This document shows positions 8,606 to 17,467 of a stretch of 64,000 nucleotides of DNA, piece after piece. The stretch is from NCBI RefSeq assembly GCF_011008935.1, contig NZ_JAAIVJ010000008.1, forward strand, positions 62,001 through 126,000, given 5' to 3'. Under the pieces are notes generated by a model, which was not told the origin of the DNA, made no database searches, and saw only the letters and a program-made list of their open reading frames with translations. The position numbers and the translations under genes were made by a program. The first letter of the stretch is position 1. Every line of letters begins with the position of its first letter. This DNA is from Tabrizicola oligotrophica. GTDB lineage: Bacteria; Pseudomonadota; Alphaproteobacteria; Rhodobacterales; Rhodobacteraceae.

Positions 8606-10084
8606 ATGAATGTTCTCGTCTGGCTGAAACGCGACCTGCGGCTTGCCGACCATCCGGCGCTGACCCTCGCGGCCGGGATGGGCGCGGTCTTGCCGGTCTA
8701 TATCATCGAGCCGGAGCTTTGGTTCGGGCCGGATGCCTCGGCCCGGCAATGGGAGTTTGTCGCGGAAAGCCTTGCCAGCCTGCGGGCCGAGATGGCTGCG
8801 GCGGGGCTGACCCTGGCGCTGCGCACCGGCGACGCGGTGGAGGTCCTGTCGCGGCTTTGTCTGCGCCATGCGATCAGCCGGATCGTCAGCCATGAGGAAA
8901 CCGGCAACGCCTGGAGCCATGCGCGCGACCGTCGGGTGGCGCAATGGGCGCGCGGAGCGGGGATTGACCGGGTGGAACTGCCGCAATCGGGGGTCATCCG
9001 GCAGCTGGCCCGCCGGGACACCTGGCGGGCAAGGCGGGAGGATTTCATGGCCGCCCCGGCGCTGCCCCTGCCCCAGGGCTTGCGCCCGGTCGACGGGGTA
9101 GAGGCCGGCCTCCTTCCCACCGCCCGCGCCCTGCGTCTGCCCGAGGATCGCTGCCCGCACCGCCAGCGCGGCGGGCGCGAGGAAGGGCTGCGGCTTCTGG
9201 ACAGCTTCCTGACGCTGCGCGGCGAGCCCTACCGCACTGCGATGTCCTCGCCCCTGTCGGGCGAGCGCGCATGCTCGCGCCTGTCGCCCCATCTTGCCTT
9301 TGGCACCCTGTCGCTGCGCGAGACGGTGCAGGCCACTGCGGCGCGACAGGCCGCGCGGCCCGGCGGGCAATGGCCGGGCGCCCTGACCGGGTTTCAACAC
9401 CGCCTCCTCTGGCGCGACCAGTCCATCCAGACGCTGGAGGACCAGCCCGGCCTTGAAACCGCCTGCCAGCTGCGCGCCGCCGAGAGCCTGCGCGCCCGGC
9501 TGCCCGATGCAGGGCGGCTGGCGGCTTGGGAAGCTGGCGAAACCGGGCTGCCGTTTCTGGACGCCAGCCTGCGCTATCTGCGGGCCACGGGCTGGCTGAA
9601 TTTCCGGATGCGGGCGATGGTGATGGCGACGGCCTCCCATTACCTCGGGCTGGATTGGCGGGCGACCGGGCCGATTCTTGCGCGGCTGTTCACCGATTAC
9701 GAGCCCGGCATCCACTGGCCGCAGGTGCAGCTGCACGCGGGCGTCGTAGCGACTCACCTGCCGCGCCTGTGCAACCCGGTCCGGCTGGGGATGGCGCAAG
9801 ACCCGACTGGCGTCTTCACCCGCCGCTGGCTGCCGGAACTGGCGCCGGTGCCGGATGCCTGTCTGCAGGAGCCGTGGAAATGGCCGGGTTTCCAGTCGCT
9901 TGCCGGGCGGCGCTATCCTGAACCCGTCGTCGACCCGCAGGCGGCGCAAAAGGCCGCGCGCGCCGCGATCTGGTCCTTGCGCCGGATGGCCGGGCGCGGG
10001 GAGGAAGCGGCGGCGACTGCCCCCCGCCCGCCGCGCCGGGCTGCGGCGCGCAAACCCTCGGCCCAGATGAGTTTCGACCTCTGA
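8606..10084 (+). CDS. Cryptochrome/photolyase family flavoprotein (divergent branch)
   Basis: The protein has 492 residues. The N-terminal alpha/beta antenna domain opens MNVLVWLKRDLRLADHPAL. The FAD-binding helical domain is clear: SRLSPHLAFGTLS, QHRLLWRD, TGLPFLDASLRYLRATGWLNFRMRAMVMATASHYLG and DYEPGIHWPQVQLHAG. The NFRMRAM form replaces the HNRxRM of class I CPD photolyases (compare the gene at 39397-40812), so this is a different branch, and its substrate (CPD, 6-4 or signalling) is unknown. The C-terminal 35 residues are basic and Ala/Arg/Pro-rich. The stop is followed by two GC hairpins and a dispersed repeat copy. Confidence 0.9.
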   Translation: MNVLVWLKRDLRLADHPALTLAAGMGAVLPVYIIEPELWFGPDASARQWEFVAESLASLRAEMAAAGLTLALRTGDAVEVLSRLCLRHAISRIVSHEETGNAWSHARDRRVAQWARGAGIDRVELPQSGVIRQLARRDTWRARREDFMAAPALPLPQGLRPVDGVEAGLLPTARALRLPEDRCPHRQRGGREEGLRLLDSFLTLRGEPYRTAMSSPLSGERACSRLSPHLAFGTLSLRETVQATAARQAARPGGQWPGALTGFQHRLLWRDQSIQTLEDQPGLETACQLRAAESLRARLPDAGRLAAWEAGETGLPFLDASLRYLRATGWLNFRMRAMVMATASHYLGLDWRATGPILARLFTDYEPGIHWPQVQLHAGVVATHLPRLCNPVRLGMAQDPTGVFTRRWLPELAPVPDACLQEPWKWPGFQSLAGRRYPEPVVDPQAAQKAARAAIWSLRRMAGRGEEAAATAPRPPRRAAARKPSAQMSFDL

Positions 10085-10117
10085 GCCCGCAGCGGACATC
10101 CGCCCGCCGGCCGTGGC

Positions 10118-10159
10118 GGGGGGCTGTCTGCCCCCCACGCGGTCCGGCCGGGCCGGACC
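10118..10159 (+). terminator. Two consecutive GC hairpins after the photolyase-like gene
   Basis: GGGGGGC/GCCCCCC with loop TGTCT (10118-10136) is followed by the near-perfect palindrome at 10141-10159 (GGTCCGGCC G GGCCGGACC). They separate two convergent genes and could work in both directions. No U-run is present. Confidence 0.5.
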
Positions 10160-10162
10160 ACT

Positions 10163-10193
10163 CCCCCCGAGGATATTTTGAAACAGATGAAAG
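10163..10193 (+). repeat. Dispersed GAGGATATTTT repeat
   Basis: The copy reads CCCCCCGAGGATATTTTG followed by AAACAGATGAAAG. It lies just after two GC hairpins and abuts the 3' end of the convergent SRPBCC gene. Confidence 0.7.
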
Positions 10194-10196
10194 ACC

Positions 10197-11084
10197 TTAC
10201 TCCGCCCCGATGAAGCGGGCGAGTTTGCCAAGCGTCTGCAGGCCCAGCGCCTCGGCGCCAAAGCCCTTGGCCTCGGCCCATTCCCTGGCCGTGGCCATGG
10301 CCATGCCGAGCGTCACCTCGGTGCCGCCCTCGATCGGTGCGAATTCGATCCAGGCATCGGCGTGCTTCGGGCCGTTTTCGCCCCAGAGCAGGCGGTAGTC
10401 GATGCGGGACTGCGGCTCGATCCGGTCATAGCGGTGATGGTTGGGGTAAACCGTGCCATCCGGGCCGATCATGTCGAACACCCATTCGCCGCCGGTGCGC
10501 AGGTCGATCCGGGTGGTGCGGCAGGAAAACCCCTCCGGCCCCCACCACTGCGGCAGGGTCTTTTCGTTGATCCATGCGCCCCAGACCCGGTCCAGCGGCG
10601 CCTTGATGGCGCGTTTCAACAGCATCGAGCGGGCCGACACCTCGGCCAGATTGGCCAGCCCGCCGCCAAAGCCGTGGCGGTAGCCCTCGGCCATGTCCTG
10701 CGCCAGCGAGGACAGCTGCACCGTTACGCTGATGCGGCTTGTGTCGCCCTCGCCGCTGAACCCGGCGGTGACGAGGGCGGCAGAAAGCGTCGTGCCCTGA
10801 CAGGACACCACCTCGGAATTGACCGACCGCTGGCCCGGCTCCAGCGCCAGCCAGACCCCCTCGACGCGCACATCCGGCTCGCCCGCCACCTTGCACAGCG
10901 ACACTTCGCGCCCACCCACCCCGCGCGCGCTTTCAAGGTAGTCCACCGTCACCTCGGGCGAGGGCGCGGACCACAGCGCGCGGGCGGCCGGGGCCGTCCA
11001 GATCTCCCACAGGGTCGCCACCGGGGCCGCGACATCTTGGTCAAAGCGCAGTGTGGCGAAGGGGCCAGAGGGTTCACCCGGCAT
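10197..11084 (-). CDS. Tandem SRPBCC (AHSA1-type) protein
   Basis: The protein has 295 residues with two successive START/SRPBCC domains. The first covers about 1-150 (VAAPVATLWEIWTAPAARALW) and is diverged. The second covers about 155-295 (IKAPLDRVWGAWINEKTLPQWWGPEGFSCRT) and is canonical. Such domains form hydrophobic ligand cavities and often pair with ArsR-type regulators, as here: the order on the minus strand is arsR-like, single-domain SRPBCC, then this gene, with overlaps or one-base gaps. The ligand is unknown. Confidence 0.85.
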   Translation of the reverse strand: MPGEPSGPFATLRFDQDVAAPVATLWEIWTAPAARALWSAPSPEVTVDYLESARGVGGREVSLCKVAGEPDVRVEGVWLALEPGQRSVNSEVVSCQGTTLSAALVTAGFSGEGDTSRISVTVQLSSLAQDMAEGYRHGFGGGLANLAEVSARSMLLKRAIKAPLDRVWGAWINEKTLPQWWGPEGFSCRTTRIDLRTGGEWVFDMIGPDGTVYPNHHRYDRIEPQSRIDYRLLWGENGPKHADAWIEFAPIEGGTEVTLGMAMATAREWAEAKGFGAEALGLQTLGKLARFIGAE

Positions 11085-11085
11085 G

Positions 11086-11571
11086 TCACGCCCCCTTCTT
11101 CATCAGGCCCTGGGCATAGTCCTCAAGCTGCGTCACCACTGTGCCCCAGCCGTCGTAAAAGCCCATCGCCTCGTGCTGGCGGGCGGTTTCGGCATTGCGG
11201 TGCCGGGCCACCGCGCGATAGCGGGTGCGGCCGGGACCGGCATCCTCGAAGGTCAAGATGGCGGTCATGAAGGGCTCGGGCGCGGGCTTCCAGCCGACGG
11301 TGTAGGCATCGGTAAACACCAGCTTTTCATTCGGGATCACTTCAAGATAGACGCCGTTGTTTTCCATGATGTTGCCCTCGACCTCGAAGGTCGTGTTGCA
11401 GGCGCCGCCGACGCGGACGTCGAGATGGCAGGCCGTCACCCGATGCGGGCGCGGCACGAACCAGTGGACCAGATGTTCGGGCGTGGTCCAGCAGGTGTAG
11501 ATCAGCTCGCGCGGGGCGGCGATTTCGCGTTCCAGCACCAGATCAAGGGTGGGGTCAAGGTCACCACTCAT
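11086..11571 (-). CDS. SRPBCC (AHSA1-type) protein
   Basis: A single-domain START/SRPBCC protein of 161 residues. Diagnostic segments are REIAAPRELIYTCWTTPEHLVHWFVP, TTFEVEGNIMENNGVYLEVIPNEKLVFTDAY and the C-terminal amphipathic helix region ETARQHEAMGFYDGWGTVVTQLEDYA. It overlaps the regulator gene by 11 bases and ends one base before the tandem-domain gene, so the three form one transcription unit. The ligand or enzymatic role is not predictable. Confidence 0.88.
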   Translation of the reverse strand: MSGDLDPTLDLVLEREIAAPRELIYTCWTTPEHLVHWFVPRPHRVTACHLDVRVGGACNTTFEVEGNIMENNGVYLEVIPNEKLVFTDAYTVGWKPAPEPFMTAILTFEDAGPGRTRYRAVARHRNAETARQHEAMGFYDGWGTVVTQLEDYAQGLMKKGA

Positions 11572-11923
11572 CGCGCGTCTCCGGGGTTGAGGGTTTGGGC
11601 ATCAGGGTTTGAACATAGGCCTCGAACCGGTCGAGCCGCCCTTCCCACAGGCTGCGCTGTTCGGCCAGCCAGTCGGTGGCAAGCGACAGGGTTTCGGGCC
11701 GGGCATGGCACAGCCGCGCCCGGCCGGATTTTTCCGTTGCAATCAGCCCCGCGCCCTCCAGCACGCCCAGGTGTTTCATCACCGTGGGCAGGGCGAGGCC
11801 AGTGGGCCGGGCCAGCTCGCTGACAGGCGCCGCCCCCTGCCCCAGCCGCGCCAGCATGGCGCGGCGGGTGGGATCAGAGAGCGCCTGGAAGATCAGGTCA
11901 AGGGCGGGATCATGCTTAGCCAT
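11561..11923 (-). CDS. ArsR-family transcriptional regulator of the SRPBCC operon
   Basis: A 120-residue winged-helix protein: DLIFQALSDPTRRAMLARLGQGAAPVSELARPTGLALPTVMKHLGVLEGAGLIATEKSGRARLCHA is a typical ArsR DNA-binding domain of the SdpR/AHSA1-associated type. It has no clear metal-binding cysteine cluster. I start it at MAKHDPALD (11923). The start codon lies inside an 18-bp perfect palindrome (11915-11932), and a second copy sits 51 bases upstream, which points to tight self-repression of the three-gene operon. A longer frame upstream would read through both palindromes and is unlikely. Confidence 0.88.
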   Translation of the reverse strand: MAKHDPALDLIFQALSDPTRRAMLARLGQGAAPVSELARPTGLALPTVMKHLGVLEGAGLIATEKSGRARLCHARPETLSLATDWLAEQRSLWEGRLDRFEAYVQTLMPKPSTPETRDEW

Positions 11924-11932
11924 ATGGCTAAG
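11915..11932. promoter_or_regulatory. Putative ArsR operator 1
   Basis: The perfect palindrome CTTAGCCATATGGCTAAG overlaps the start codon of the ArsR-family gene. A binding site here would block transcription or initiation of the operon. Confidence 0.75.
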
Positions 11933-11965
11933 TAACACGGACACCCCGAGTCGGAAAAGCAAAAA

Positions 11966-11983
11966 CTTAGCCAGATGGCAAAG
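11966..11983. promoter_or_regulatory. Putative ArsR operator 2
   Basis: CTTAGCCAGATGGCAAAG matches the first operator in 16 of 18 positions, with centres 51 bp apart (about five helical turns). It lies in the probable promoter of the operon and upstream of the divergent malate synthase gene. Confidence 0.7.
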
Positions 11984-12104
11984 TTTCATTTTCACCGCTT
12001 CGCTGAAACTGCTTTCCGCGATCCCCTGACAATCGCGTCCCGCTTTTCATTGTCCGGCGCGCGCGACCCGCCTAACCTGCCGGCAGCGCAGAGGGAGGGC
12101 AGCC

Positions 12105-14246
12105 ATGGCCAAGCGGATCGGGATCGAGGGCCTTCAGGTCGACACGGGGCTGGCCGATTTCATCAATGCCCGCGCCCTGCCTGGCACCGGGGTAGAGCAA
12201 GCGGCCTTCTGGAAGGGCTTTGCGGCCCTTCTGACCGACCTTGCCCCGAAGAACCGCGCGCTTCTGGCCAAGCGGGACGAACTGCAAACCCGCATCGACG
12301 GCTGGCATCGCGACCGGCGCGGGCAATTGCACGACCCCGAGGCCTACAAGGCCTTCCTGACCGAGATCGGCTATCTCTTGCCCGAAGGCCCGGCCTTCCA
12401 GATCGACACCGCCAATGTCGACCCCGAGATTGCCGAGGTGCCGGGGCCGCAACTGGTGGTGCCCGTCACCAACGCCCGCTATGCGCTGAATGCCGCCAAT
12501 GCCCGCTGGGGCAGCCTTTACGATTGCCTCTATGGCACCGACGCCATGGGATCCGCTCCGCCGGCGGGGGGCTATGAACGTGGCCGGGGCGCGCGCGTGG
12601 TGGCGCGGGCGCGGGTGTTTCTCGACGAGGCCTTCCCGATCGAAGGCACCAGCCACGCCGATGCCCGGCGCTATATCGTCAAGGACGGCGCGCTCTTGGT
12701 CGACGACCTGCCTTTGGTGCAGCCGGGCAAGTTCGTCGGCTACCGGGGCAACCCCAAGGCCCCCGATGCAATCCTGTTGAAGAACAACGGGCTGCATGTC
12801 GAGCTGGTCTTTGACCGGGCGCATTTCATCGGCGGGCGCGATCAGGCGCTCTTGGCCGATGTGCAACTGGAAAGCGCCATGTCGGCGATCATGGATTGCG
12901 AGGATTCGGTCGCCTGCGTCGATGCCGAGGACAAGGTGCAGGCCTATGGCAACTGGCTTGGCCTGATGCGCGGTGATCTGGCCGAAACCTTCCAGAAAGC
13001 CGGCAAGACGCTGGAACGGCGCCTGAACCCCGACCGGACCTACACCGCGCCGGATGGCAGCGCCCTGACCGTGAAGGGCCGCGCGCTTCTCTGGGTGCGC
13101 AATGTCGGCCATCTGATGACCAACCCGGCGATCCTCTTGCCCGACGGTTCCGAAGTGCCCGAGGGGCTGATGGACGCCATGGTCACGGCGCTGATCGCCT
13201 GCCATGACCTGCGCAAGACCACCGGCCTGCGCAATTCGCACCACGGCTCGGTCTATGTGGTGAAGCCCAAGATGCACGGGCCGGAGGAAGTGGCTTTCGC
13301 CGCCGAAACCTTCGACCGGGTGGAGGCGGTGCTGGGGCTGCCGCGCAACACGGTGAAGCTGGGCATCATGGACGAGGAACGCCGCACCAGCGTCAATCTC
13401 AAGGAATGCATCCGCGCCGCGAAATCCCGCGTGGCCTTCATCAACACCGGGTTTCTGGACCGCACTGGCGACGAGATCCACACCTCGATGGAGGCCGGCC
13501 CCTTCAGCCGCAAGGACTTCATCAAGCGCAAGGGCTGGATTGGGGCCTATGAGGTGCTGAACGTCGACATCGGGCTGGAATGCGGGCTGATGGGGCGGGC
13601 GCAGATCGGCAAGGGCATGTGGGCGATGCCCGACCTGATGGCGGCGATGCTGGAACAGAAGATCGAACATCCCAAGGCCGGCGCCAATTGCGCCTGGGTG
13701 CCCTCGCCCACCGCCGCGACGCTGCACGCGCTGCATTACCACAAGATCGACGTGCAGGCGGTGCAGCGCAAGCTCGCCGCCGGCGGCCGCCGCGCCCATG
13801 TCGATGCCGTCCTCGAAATTCCGCTCGCCACCTGGCGGCGCTGGCCCGAGGACCAGGTGATCCGCGAGGTCGAGAACAACGCCCAGGGCATCCTTGGCTA
13901 TGTCGTGCGCTGGATCGACCAGGGCGTCGGCTGCTCCAAGGTGCCCGACCTGAACGATGTCGGCCTGATGGAGGACCGCGCGACCTGCCGGATTTCCGCC
14001 CAGCACATCGCCAACTGGATGCATCATGGCATCGTGTCCGAAGCCCGCGTGATGGAAGCGCTGCAGAAGATGGCGGTCGTGGTGGATCGGCAAAATGCGG
14101 GCGATCCGGTCTACCGGCCGATGGCGCCGGGCTTTCAGGGCATCGCCTTTCAGGCGGCCTGCGATCTGGTGTTCAAGGGCCGCGCGCAGCCCTCGGGCTA
14201 TACCGAGCCCTTGCTGCACCACTACAGGCTTCTGGCAAAGGCCTGA
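12105..14246 (+). CDS. glcB: Malate synthase G
   Basis: The protein has 713 residues, close to the 720-730 of malate synthase G. It shows the N-terminal clasp, the TIM barrel with [25 protein letters not shown] and [18 protein letters not shown], and the C-terminal plug with [17 protein letters not shown]. The enzyme condenses glyoxylate with acetyl-CoA to malate in the glyoxylate and glycolate pathways. GAGGGAGGG precedes the ATG. No isocitrate lyase gene is near. It stands alone, divergent from the ArsR operon, whose upstream operator lies about 120 bases before this ATG. Confidence 0.96.
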   Translation: MAKRIGIEGLQVDTGLADFINARALPGTGVEQAAFWKGFAALLTDLAPKNRALLAKRDELQTRIDGWHRDRRGQLHDPEAYKAFLTEIGYLLPEGPAFQIDTANVDPEIAEVPGPQLVVPVTNARYALNAANARWGSLYDCLYGTDAMGSAPPAGGYERGRGARVVARARVFLDEAFPIEGTSHADARRYIVKDGALLVDDLPLVQPGKFVGYRGNPKAPDAILLKNNGLHVELVFDRAHFIGGRDQALLADVQLESAMSAIMDCEDSVACVDAEDKVQAYGNWLGLMRGDLAETFQKAGKTLERRLNPDRTYTAPDGSALTVKGRALLWVRNVGHLMTNPAILLPDGSEVPEGLMDAMVTALIACHDLRKTTGLRNSHHGSVYVVKPKMHGPEEVAFAAETFDRVEAVLGLPRNTVKLGIMDEERRTSVNLKECIRAAKSRVAFINTGFLDRTGDEIHTSMEAGPFSRKDFIKRKGWIGAYEVLNVDIGLECGLMGRAQIGKGMWAMPDLMAAMLEQKIEHPKAGANCAWVPSPTAATLHALHYHKIDVQAVQRKLAAGGRRAHVDAVLEIPLATWRRWPEDQVIREVENNAQGILGYVVRWIDQGVGCSKVPDLNDVGLMEDRATCRISAQHIANWMHHGIVSEARVMEALQKMAVVVDRQNAGDPVYRPMAPGFQGIAFQAACDLVFKGRAQPSGYTEPLLHHYRLLAKA

Positions 14247-14278
14247 GCGCCCCCCGGCTGGCCGCCGAAAATCGCGCC

Positions 14279-14530
14279 TCAGCCGGCGTCGATCGCCAGC
14301 GCATGCACCCGCGTCGTCACATCGCCCAAGGCCTTGTGAACCGCGCGGTGCCGCGCCACGCGCCCCATCGCGGCCAGCGTTTCCGCCCGGATCAGCACTG
14401 CGAAATGGCTCTCGCCCGAACCATCGTCGCCCGCATGCCCGGCATGGCGGTGGCTTTCGTTCACCACCTCCAGCCGGGTCGGCTGAAAGGCCAGTTCAAG
14501 TCTTTGCCGAATTTCGCTTTCGATCCGCAT
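14279..14530 (-). CDS. bolA: BolA family protein
   Basis: An 83-residue protein with the BolA fold pattern: VVNESHRHAGH (the conserved His-containing loop), GESHFAVLIRAETLA and RHRAVHKALGD. BolA proteins work with monothiol glutaredoxins in iron-sulfur cluster handling. It is convergent with malate synthase and divergent from the J-domain gene (67 bases between starts), a bolA/dnaJ-like pairing close to cobS that I associate with Rhodobacteraceae. Confidence 0.93.
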   Translation of the reverse strand: MRIESEIRQRLELAFQPTRLEVVNESHRHAGHAGDDGSGESHFAVLIRAETLAAMGRVARHRAVHKALGDVTTRVHALAIDAG

Positions 14531-14596
14531 GAGACCCCCTTCACCTTGCCGCGCAAATCCCTAAACTTGTGGCCCCGAGTCGGAAAGGCCAAAGCG

Positions 14597-15229
14597 ATGT
14601 CCAAATCCCCCTTCGAGTTCGATCTGCGCGTGTCCTCCGACAAGGCCAAGCGCAAGACCACCCGCCGGGGCGGCATGTCGGGCGCGTTCGAGACCTCGCA
14701 ACGTGCCTGCGACTATCCCGGCTGCAAGGAAAAGGGCGCCTACCGCGCCCCGAAATCGCCCGATATTCTGGATGAGTTCTTCTGGTTCTGCAAAGACCAC
14801 GTCCGAGAGTACAACCTGAAGTGGAATTTCTTTGGCGCCGCGTCAGATGAGGAATTCCAGAAGCTGCTGGACAAGGACCGGCTGTGGGAGCGCGAAACCC
14901 GCCCCTTCTCGAAAAAGGATGACGGGCGGGCCTGGCAGCGGCTGGGCGTCAACGACCCGATGGCGCTTCTGGGCGAAAAGGCCACGCAGAACCCCGGCAA
15001 GGTGGTCTCCACCGCCACCCGCAAACTGCCGCCGACCGAGCGCAAGGCGATCGAGATCCTCGACGCCCGCGACACCTGGACCAAGGCCGATATCCGCAAG
15101 GCCTACAAGGGCCTCATCAAGGAACTGCACCCCGACATGAACGGCGGCGACCGCCGCGACGAAGAGCGGCTGCAGGAGGTGGTCTGGGCCTGGGACCAGA
15201 TCAAGGACAGCCGCTACTTCAAGGACTGA
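14597..15229 (+). CDS. J-domain protein (DnaJ-like)
   Basis: The protein has 210 residues and its J domain is at the C terminus (about 155-210), with the HPD motif at 178-180 in KGLIKELHPDMNGGD. The N-terminal part has two Cys-containing segments (YPGCKEKGAYRAP and FFWFCKDHVREYN) that could be a metal-binding or structural unit. It lacks the G/F region and zinc finger of DnaJ. It is presumably a DnaK co-chaperone of unknown client. Its position between bolA and the cobS region may be functional, but that is inference. Confidence 0.9.
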   Translation: MSKSPFEFDLRVSSDKAKRKTTRRGGMSGAFETSQRACDYPGCKEKGAYRAPKSPDILDEFFWFCKDHVREYNLKWNFFGAASDEEFQKLLDKDRLWERETRPFSKKDDGRAWQRLGVNDPMALLGEKATQNPGKVVSTATRKLPPTERKAIEILDARDTWTKADIRKAYKGLIKELHPDMNGGDRRDEERLQEVVWAWDQIKDSRYFKD

Positions 15230-15293
15230 CCGCAGGTCTTTGAAAATTCATCTAAATTTTCCACACCCCAGGCAACAATACTCCACGGGAAGC

Positions 15294-15313
15294 GGGATTT
15301 GGCACAAATCCGG
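15294..15313. repeat. REP-like palindrome
   Basis: GGATTTG GCA CAAATCC in the gap between convergent genes belongs to the palindrome family seen at 1066-1170. Confidence 0.5.
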
Positions 15314-15344
15314 CGCGGGAGTGTAAAACCCCCGCCCCCACCCG

Positions 15345-17009
15345 TCACGCCCGCCGGATGAAATCGTATTTCAGCAGCCACATTGCGATGCGCTCGATGA
15401 TGTGAACGGGCAGGTTCAGGCCCGTGGCCAGGCCGCCGACCTCGGCCCCCTGCAGGCCCGCCGCCTCGATGGCCTGCAGGACTGCCAGCACCTGCGCCTT
15501 CTGCGCGAAGATCCGCTTTACCCCGGCATAGTCGCGCAGATCCAGCACCTCTTCCGGCCCCAGCCGCCCGGTCAGGTCGCGTGCCACCAGCCGCAGCCCG
15601 GCAAAGCCCGCCTTTTCCGTGGGGTAGCTGGCAAAGAGCGCGGTGGGCGACGGCGACATCGGCAGCGCATCCGCACCATAGCGCACCGCCTTGCCCGCCG
15701 CCCGGCGCCGCGCCGCCTGTTCGCCCCACAAGGCCTGCATCATCGGCACGATCTGCGCCCAGTCATAGCCGGTCCTGGCCCGCGCCTGTCCCGCCGCACC
15801 CATCTTGCGGCGCAGCCCGGGGTTCAGCGCCAGGTCAAGGATCCGTGCCGTCAGTTCGCCCATGTCGATCTCGGTCAGCGCCGAGGTCAGCGAGCAATAT
15901 TGCACATAGGTGTCAAAGCCGCCCTGATAGCGCAGCGCCTCCTGCGCCAGATGCGGGCCGGGCAGCATCCGGCTGGTGACGCGAAAGCCGACATCCGGCG
16001 TCACGGTGTCCTTCATGCCGTCCCAGTCCGACACCAAGAGCGGCAAACCGGCCGCCATGGCCTCGATCGGCGCAAGGCCGAAGGTTTCCTGGATGTTGTC
16101 GATCAGGAACATGAAGACATCGGCGCCGGACAGAACCTGCCTGCGCTCCTCGGCCTTTGCGCCGTCGAGCAGGGCAAAGCCCACATCCGGCATCAGCCGT
16201 CGGGCGCCTTCGGTGAAGACCTTGCGCGAATAATCCTCGCGGAAGACGCCGCAGAAGGCGATGTGCAGCTTCTGCCCGGCCGGCATCTTCCGTTGCGCCG
16301 CCTGCATCGCCAGATAGATCGGCAGCGGATCGAACTTCTCATGCGGGGTCAGCCGGGCGATGGTGGTAAAGACCACATCGCCCTCCTTCGCCCCCAGCCG
16401 CTCGCGCAGCGCGTGGCCCGCCGCCGGGTCTGGCACGAAATCGTCGCAATGAATGCCAAGCGGGATCACCGGCAGCATCGGGCGCGGGCGCATCTGGGCA
16501 TTCAGCTGCCGCTTCAGATGCGCGTCGATCAGGTCAAGCTGGAAGCTGACGCTCGCCTGCACCGCCTTCGAGGTGCAGATCACCGCGTCCCACTCCTCGA
16601 CCGGGGCGATGCGCAGGTTCATCCAGCCCTCCATCACCGCCGCCGTCGAGGTGGTGTGGGTGATCCCCGACAGAGCAAAGGCCCCCGTGCCATAGGGCGC
16701 GCGCCGCCAGGCCTCGGTCGCATAGTTCGGGCTGGGGTAAAAGACGGTCTCCACCGGCGCAATCGACGGCGGGCGCATCAGCCCCGCTGCTCTGACCGGC
16801 ACGCCGGGGCGCAGGCGTTCGGCCAAGGCGCGGACCGGCTCCACCTCTTCGGGGAATTTCGTCAAAAGCACGAATTCCTCGACCTCGGCGTGGCGCAGAT
16901 AGCCCCTGAGAAAGCTCTCCCCCGCCACGCGACGGCCGTTGATGCCCTTTGCGGCAGGGTCGAACCCGTCCTGCGCATACCAGATCGCGGCGTTCTCGGG
17001 GCGAGTCAT
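15345..17009 (-). CDS. Glycosyltransferase, GT4-like (group 1)
   Basis: A protein of about 554 residues. The central and C-terminal part is a GT-B glycosyltransferase: PVIPLGIHCDDF, VFTTIARLTPHEKFDPLPIYLAM and the donor-binding DNIQETFGLAPIEAMAAGLPLLVSDWDGMKDTV. About 90 extra residues follow, ending IIERIAMWLLKYDFIRRA. It would transfer a sugar from a nucleotide donor, and the acceptor is unknown. I start it at MTRPENAAIWYAQ (17009) because that ATG overlaps the stop of the upstream gene (ATGA), which suggests translational coupling. Confidence 0.88.
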   Translation of the reverse strand: MTRPENAAIWYAQDGFDPAAKGINGRRVAGESFLRGYLRHAEVEEFVLLTKFPEEVEPVRALAERLRPGVPVRAAGLMRPPSIAPVETVFYPSPNYATEAWRRAPYGTGAFALSGITHTTSTAAVMEGWMNLRIAPVEEWDAVICTSKAVQASVSFQLDLIDAHLKRQLNAQMRPRPMLPVIPLGIHCDDFVPDPAAGHALRERLGAKEGDVVFTTIARLTPHEKFDPLPIYLAMQAAQRKMPAGQKLHIAFCGVFREDYSRKVFTEGARRLMPDVGFALLDGAKAEERRQVLSGADVFMFLIDNIQETFGLAPIEAMAAGLPLLVSDWDGMKDTVTPDVGFRVTSRMLPGPHLAQEALRYQGGFDTYVQYCSLTSALTEIDMGELTARILDLALNPGLRRKMGAAGQARARTGYDWAQIVPMMQALWGEQAARRRAAGKAVRYGADALPMSPSPTALFASYPTEKAGFAGLRLVARDLTGRLGPEEVLDLRDYAGVKRIFAQKAQVLAVLQAIEAAGLQGAEVGGLATGLNLPVHIIERIAMWLLKYDFIRRA

Positions 17010-17392
17010 TGTTTCTCCATCCAAAGCCAGGGGGTCGGTCCTGCGCGCCATTCCCAAAGCGCGATCAGCCGGTCAAGATCGGAGAGTTCCTCCATCCAGC
17101 CCGGTAGCCCCGTGTCATCCAGCCTGCGGCCGATTTCCGTCACCTTGTGCGTCGCGGCGAAGCGCTTCACCACATAGGCCATTCCCTTGAACGGGCCAGA
17201 AGCGACCACGCGCCCCTGGCGCGCCGCAAACGTGTTGGCCACAAGCTCAGCCCGCCATTTCGCCAGATAGCGCAGCGACGCCTCCAGACTGGTGGGGCTG
17301 GGTGGCCCGGACAGGATCTGTTGCAGGGTCTGGGTCACGGACAGGGTCAACTGCGAAGGCTGGGACAAATCGGCCAAGGGCAAGCTCCGCAA
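17006..17392 (-). CDS. Small protein resembling the N-terminal end of a longer methyltransferase-like family
   Basis: The protein has 128 residues, and no complete domain is recognised. The stretch RVVASGPFKGMAYV resembles the start of FkbM/SAM-methyltransferase-like proteins that sit in polysaccharide loci, but the rest of such a protein is absent. It then ends in LDRLIALWEWRAGPTPWLWMEKQ. It overlaps the glycosyltransferase gene by four bases and so is likely coupled to it. It could be a truncated remnant or a genuine small partner. Low confidence on function. Confidence 0.6.
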   Translation of the reverse strand: MRSLPLADLSQPSQLTLSVTQTLQQILSGPPSPTSLEASLRYLAKWRAELVANTFAARQGRVVASGPFKGMAYVVKRFAATHKVTEIGRRLDDTGLPGWMEELSDLDRLIALWEWRAGPTPWLWMEKQ

Positions 17393-17467
17393 AATCCGGT
17401 TCTGCCGGACCCTAGCGGCGCCGGCACGCCCTGTCCACCGATGCCCGGCAGCCCCGCCGTGCCCTCC

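Noticed and set aside
12072-14222. 716-codon minus-strand open frame opposite malate synthase
   Set aside because: Mirror frame of a well-identified gene; composition is His/Gly/Arg-rich and shows no domain.
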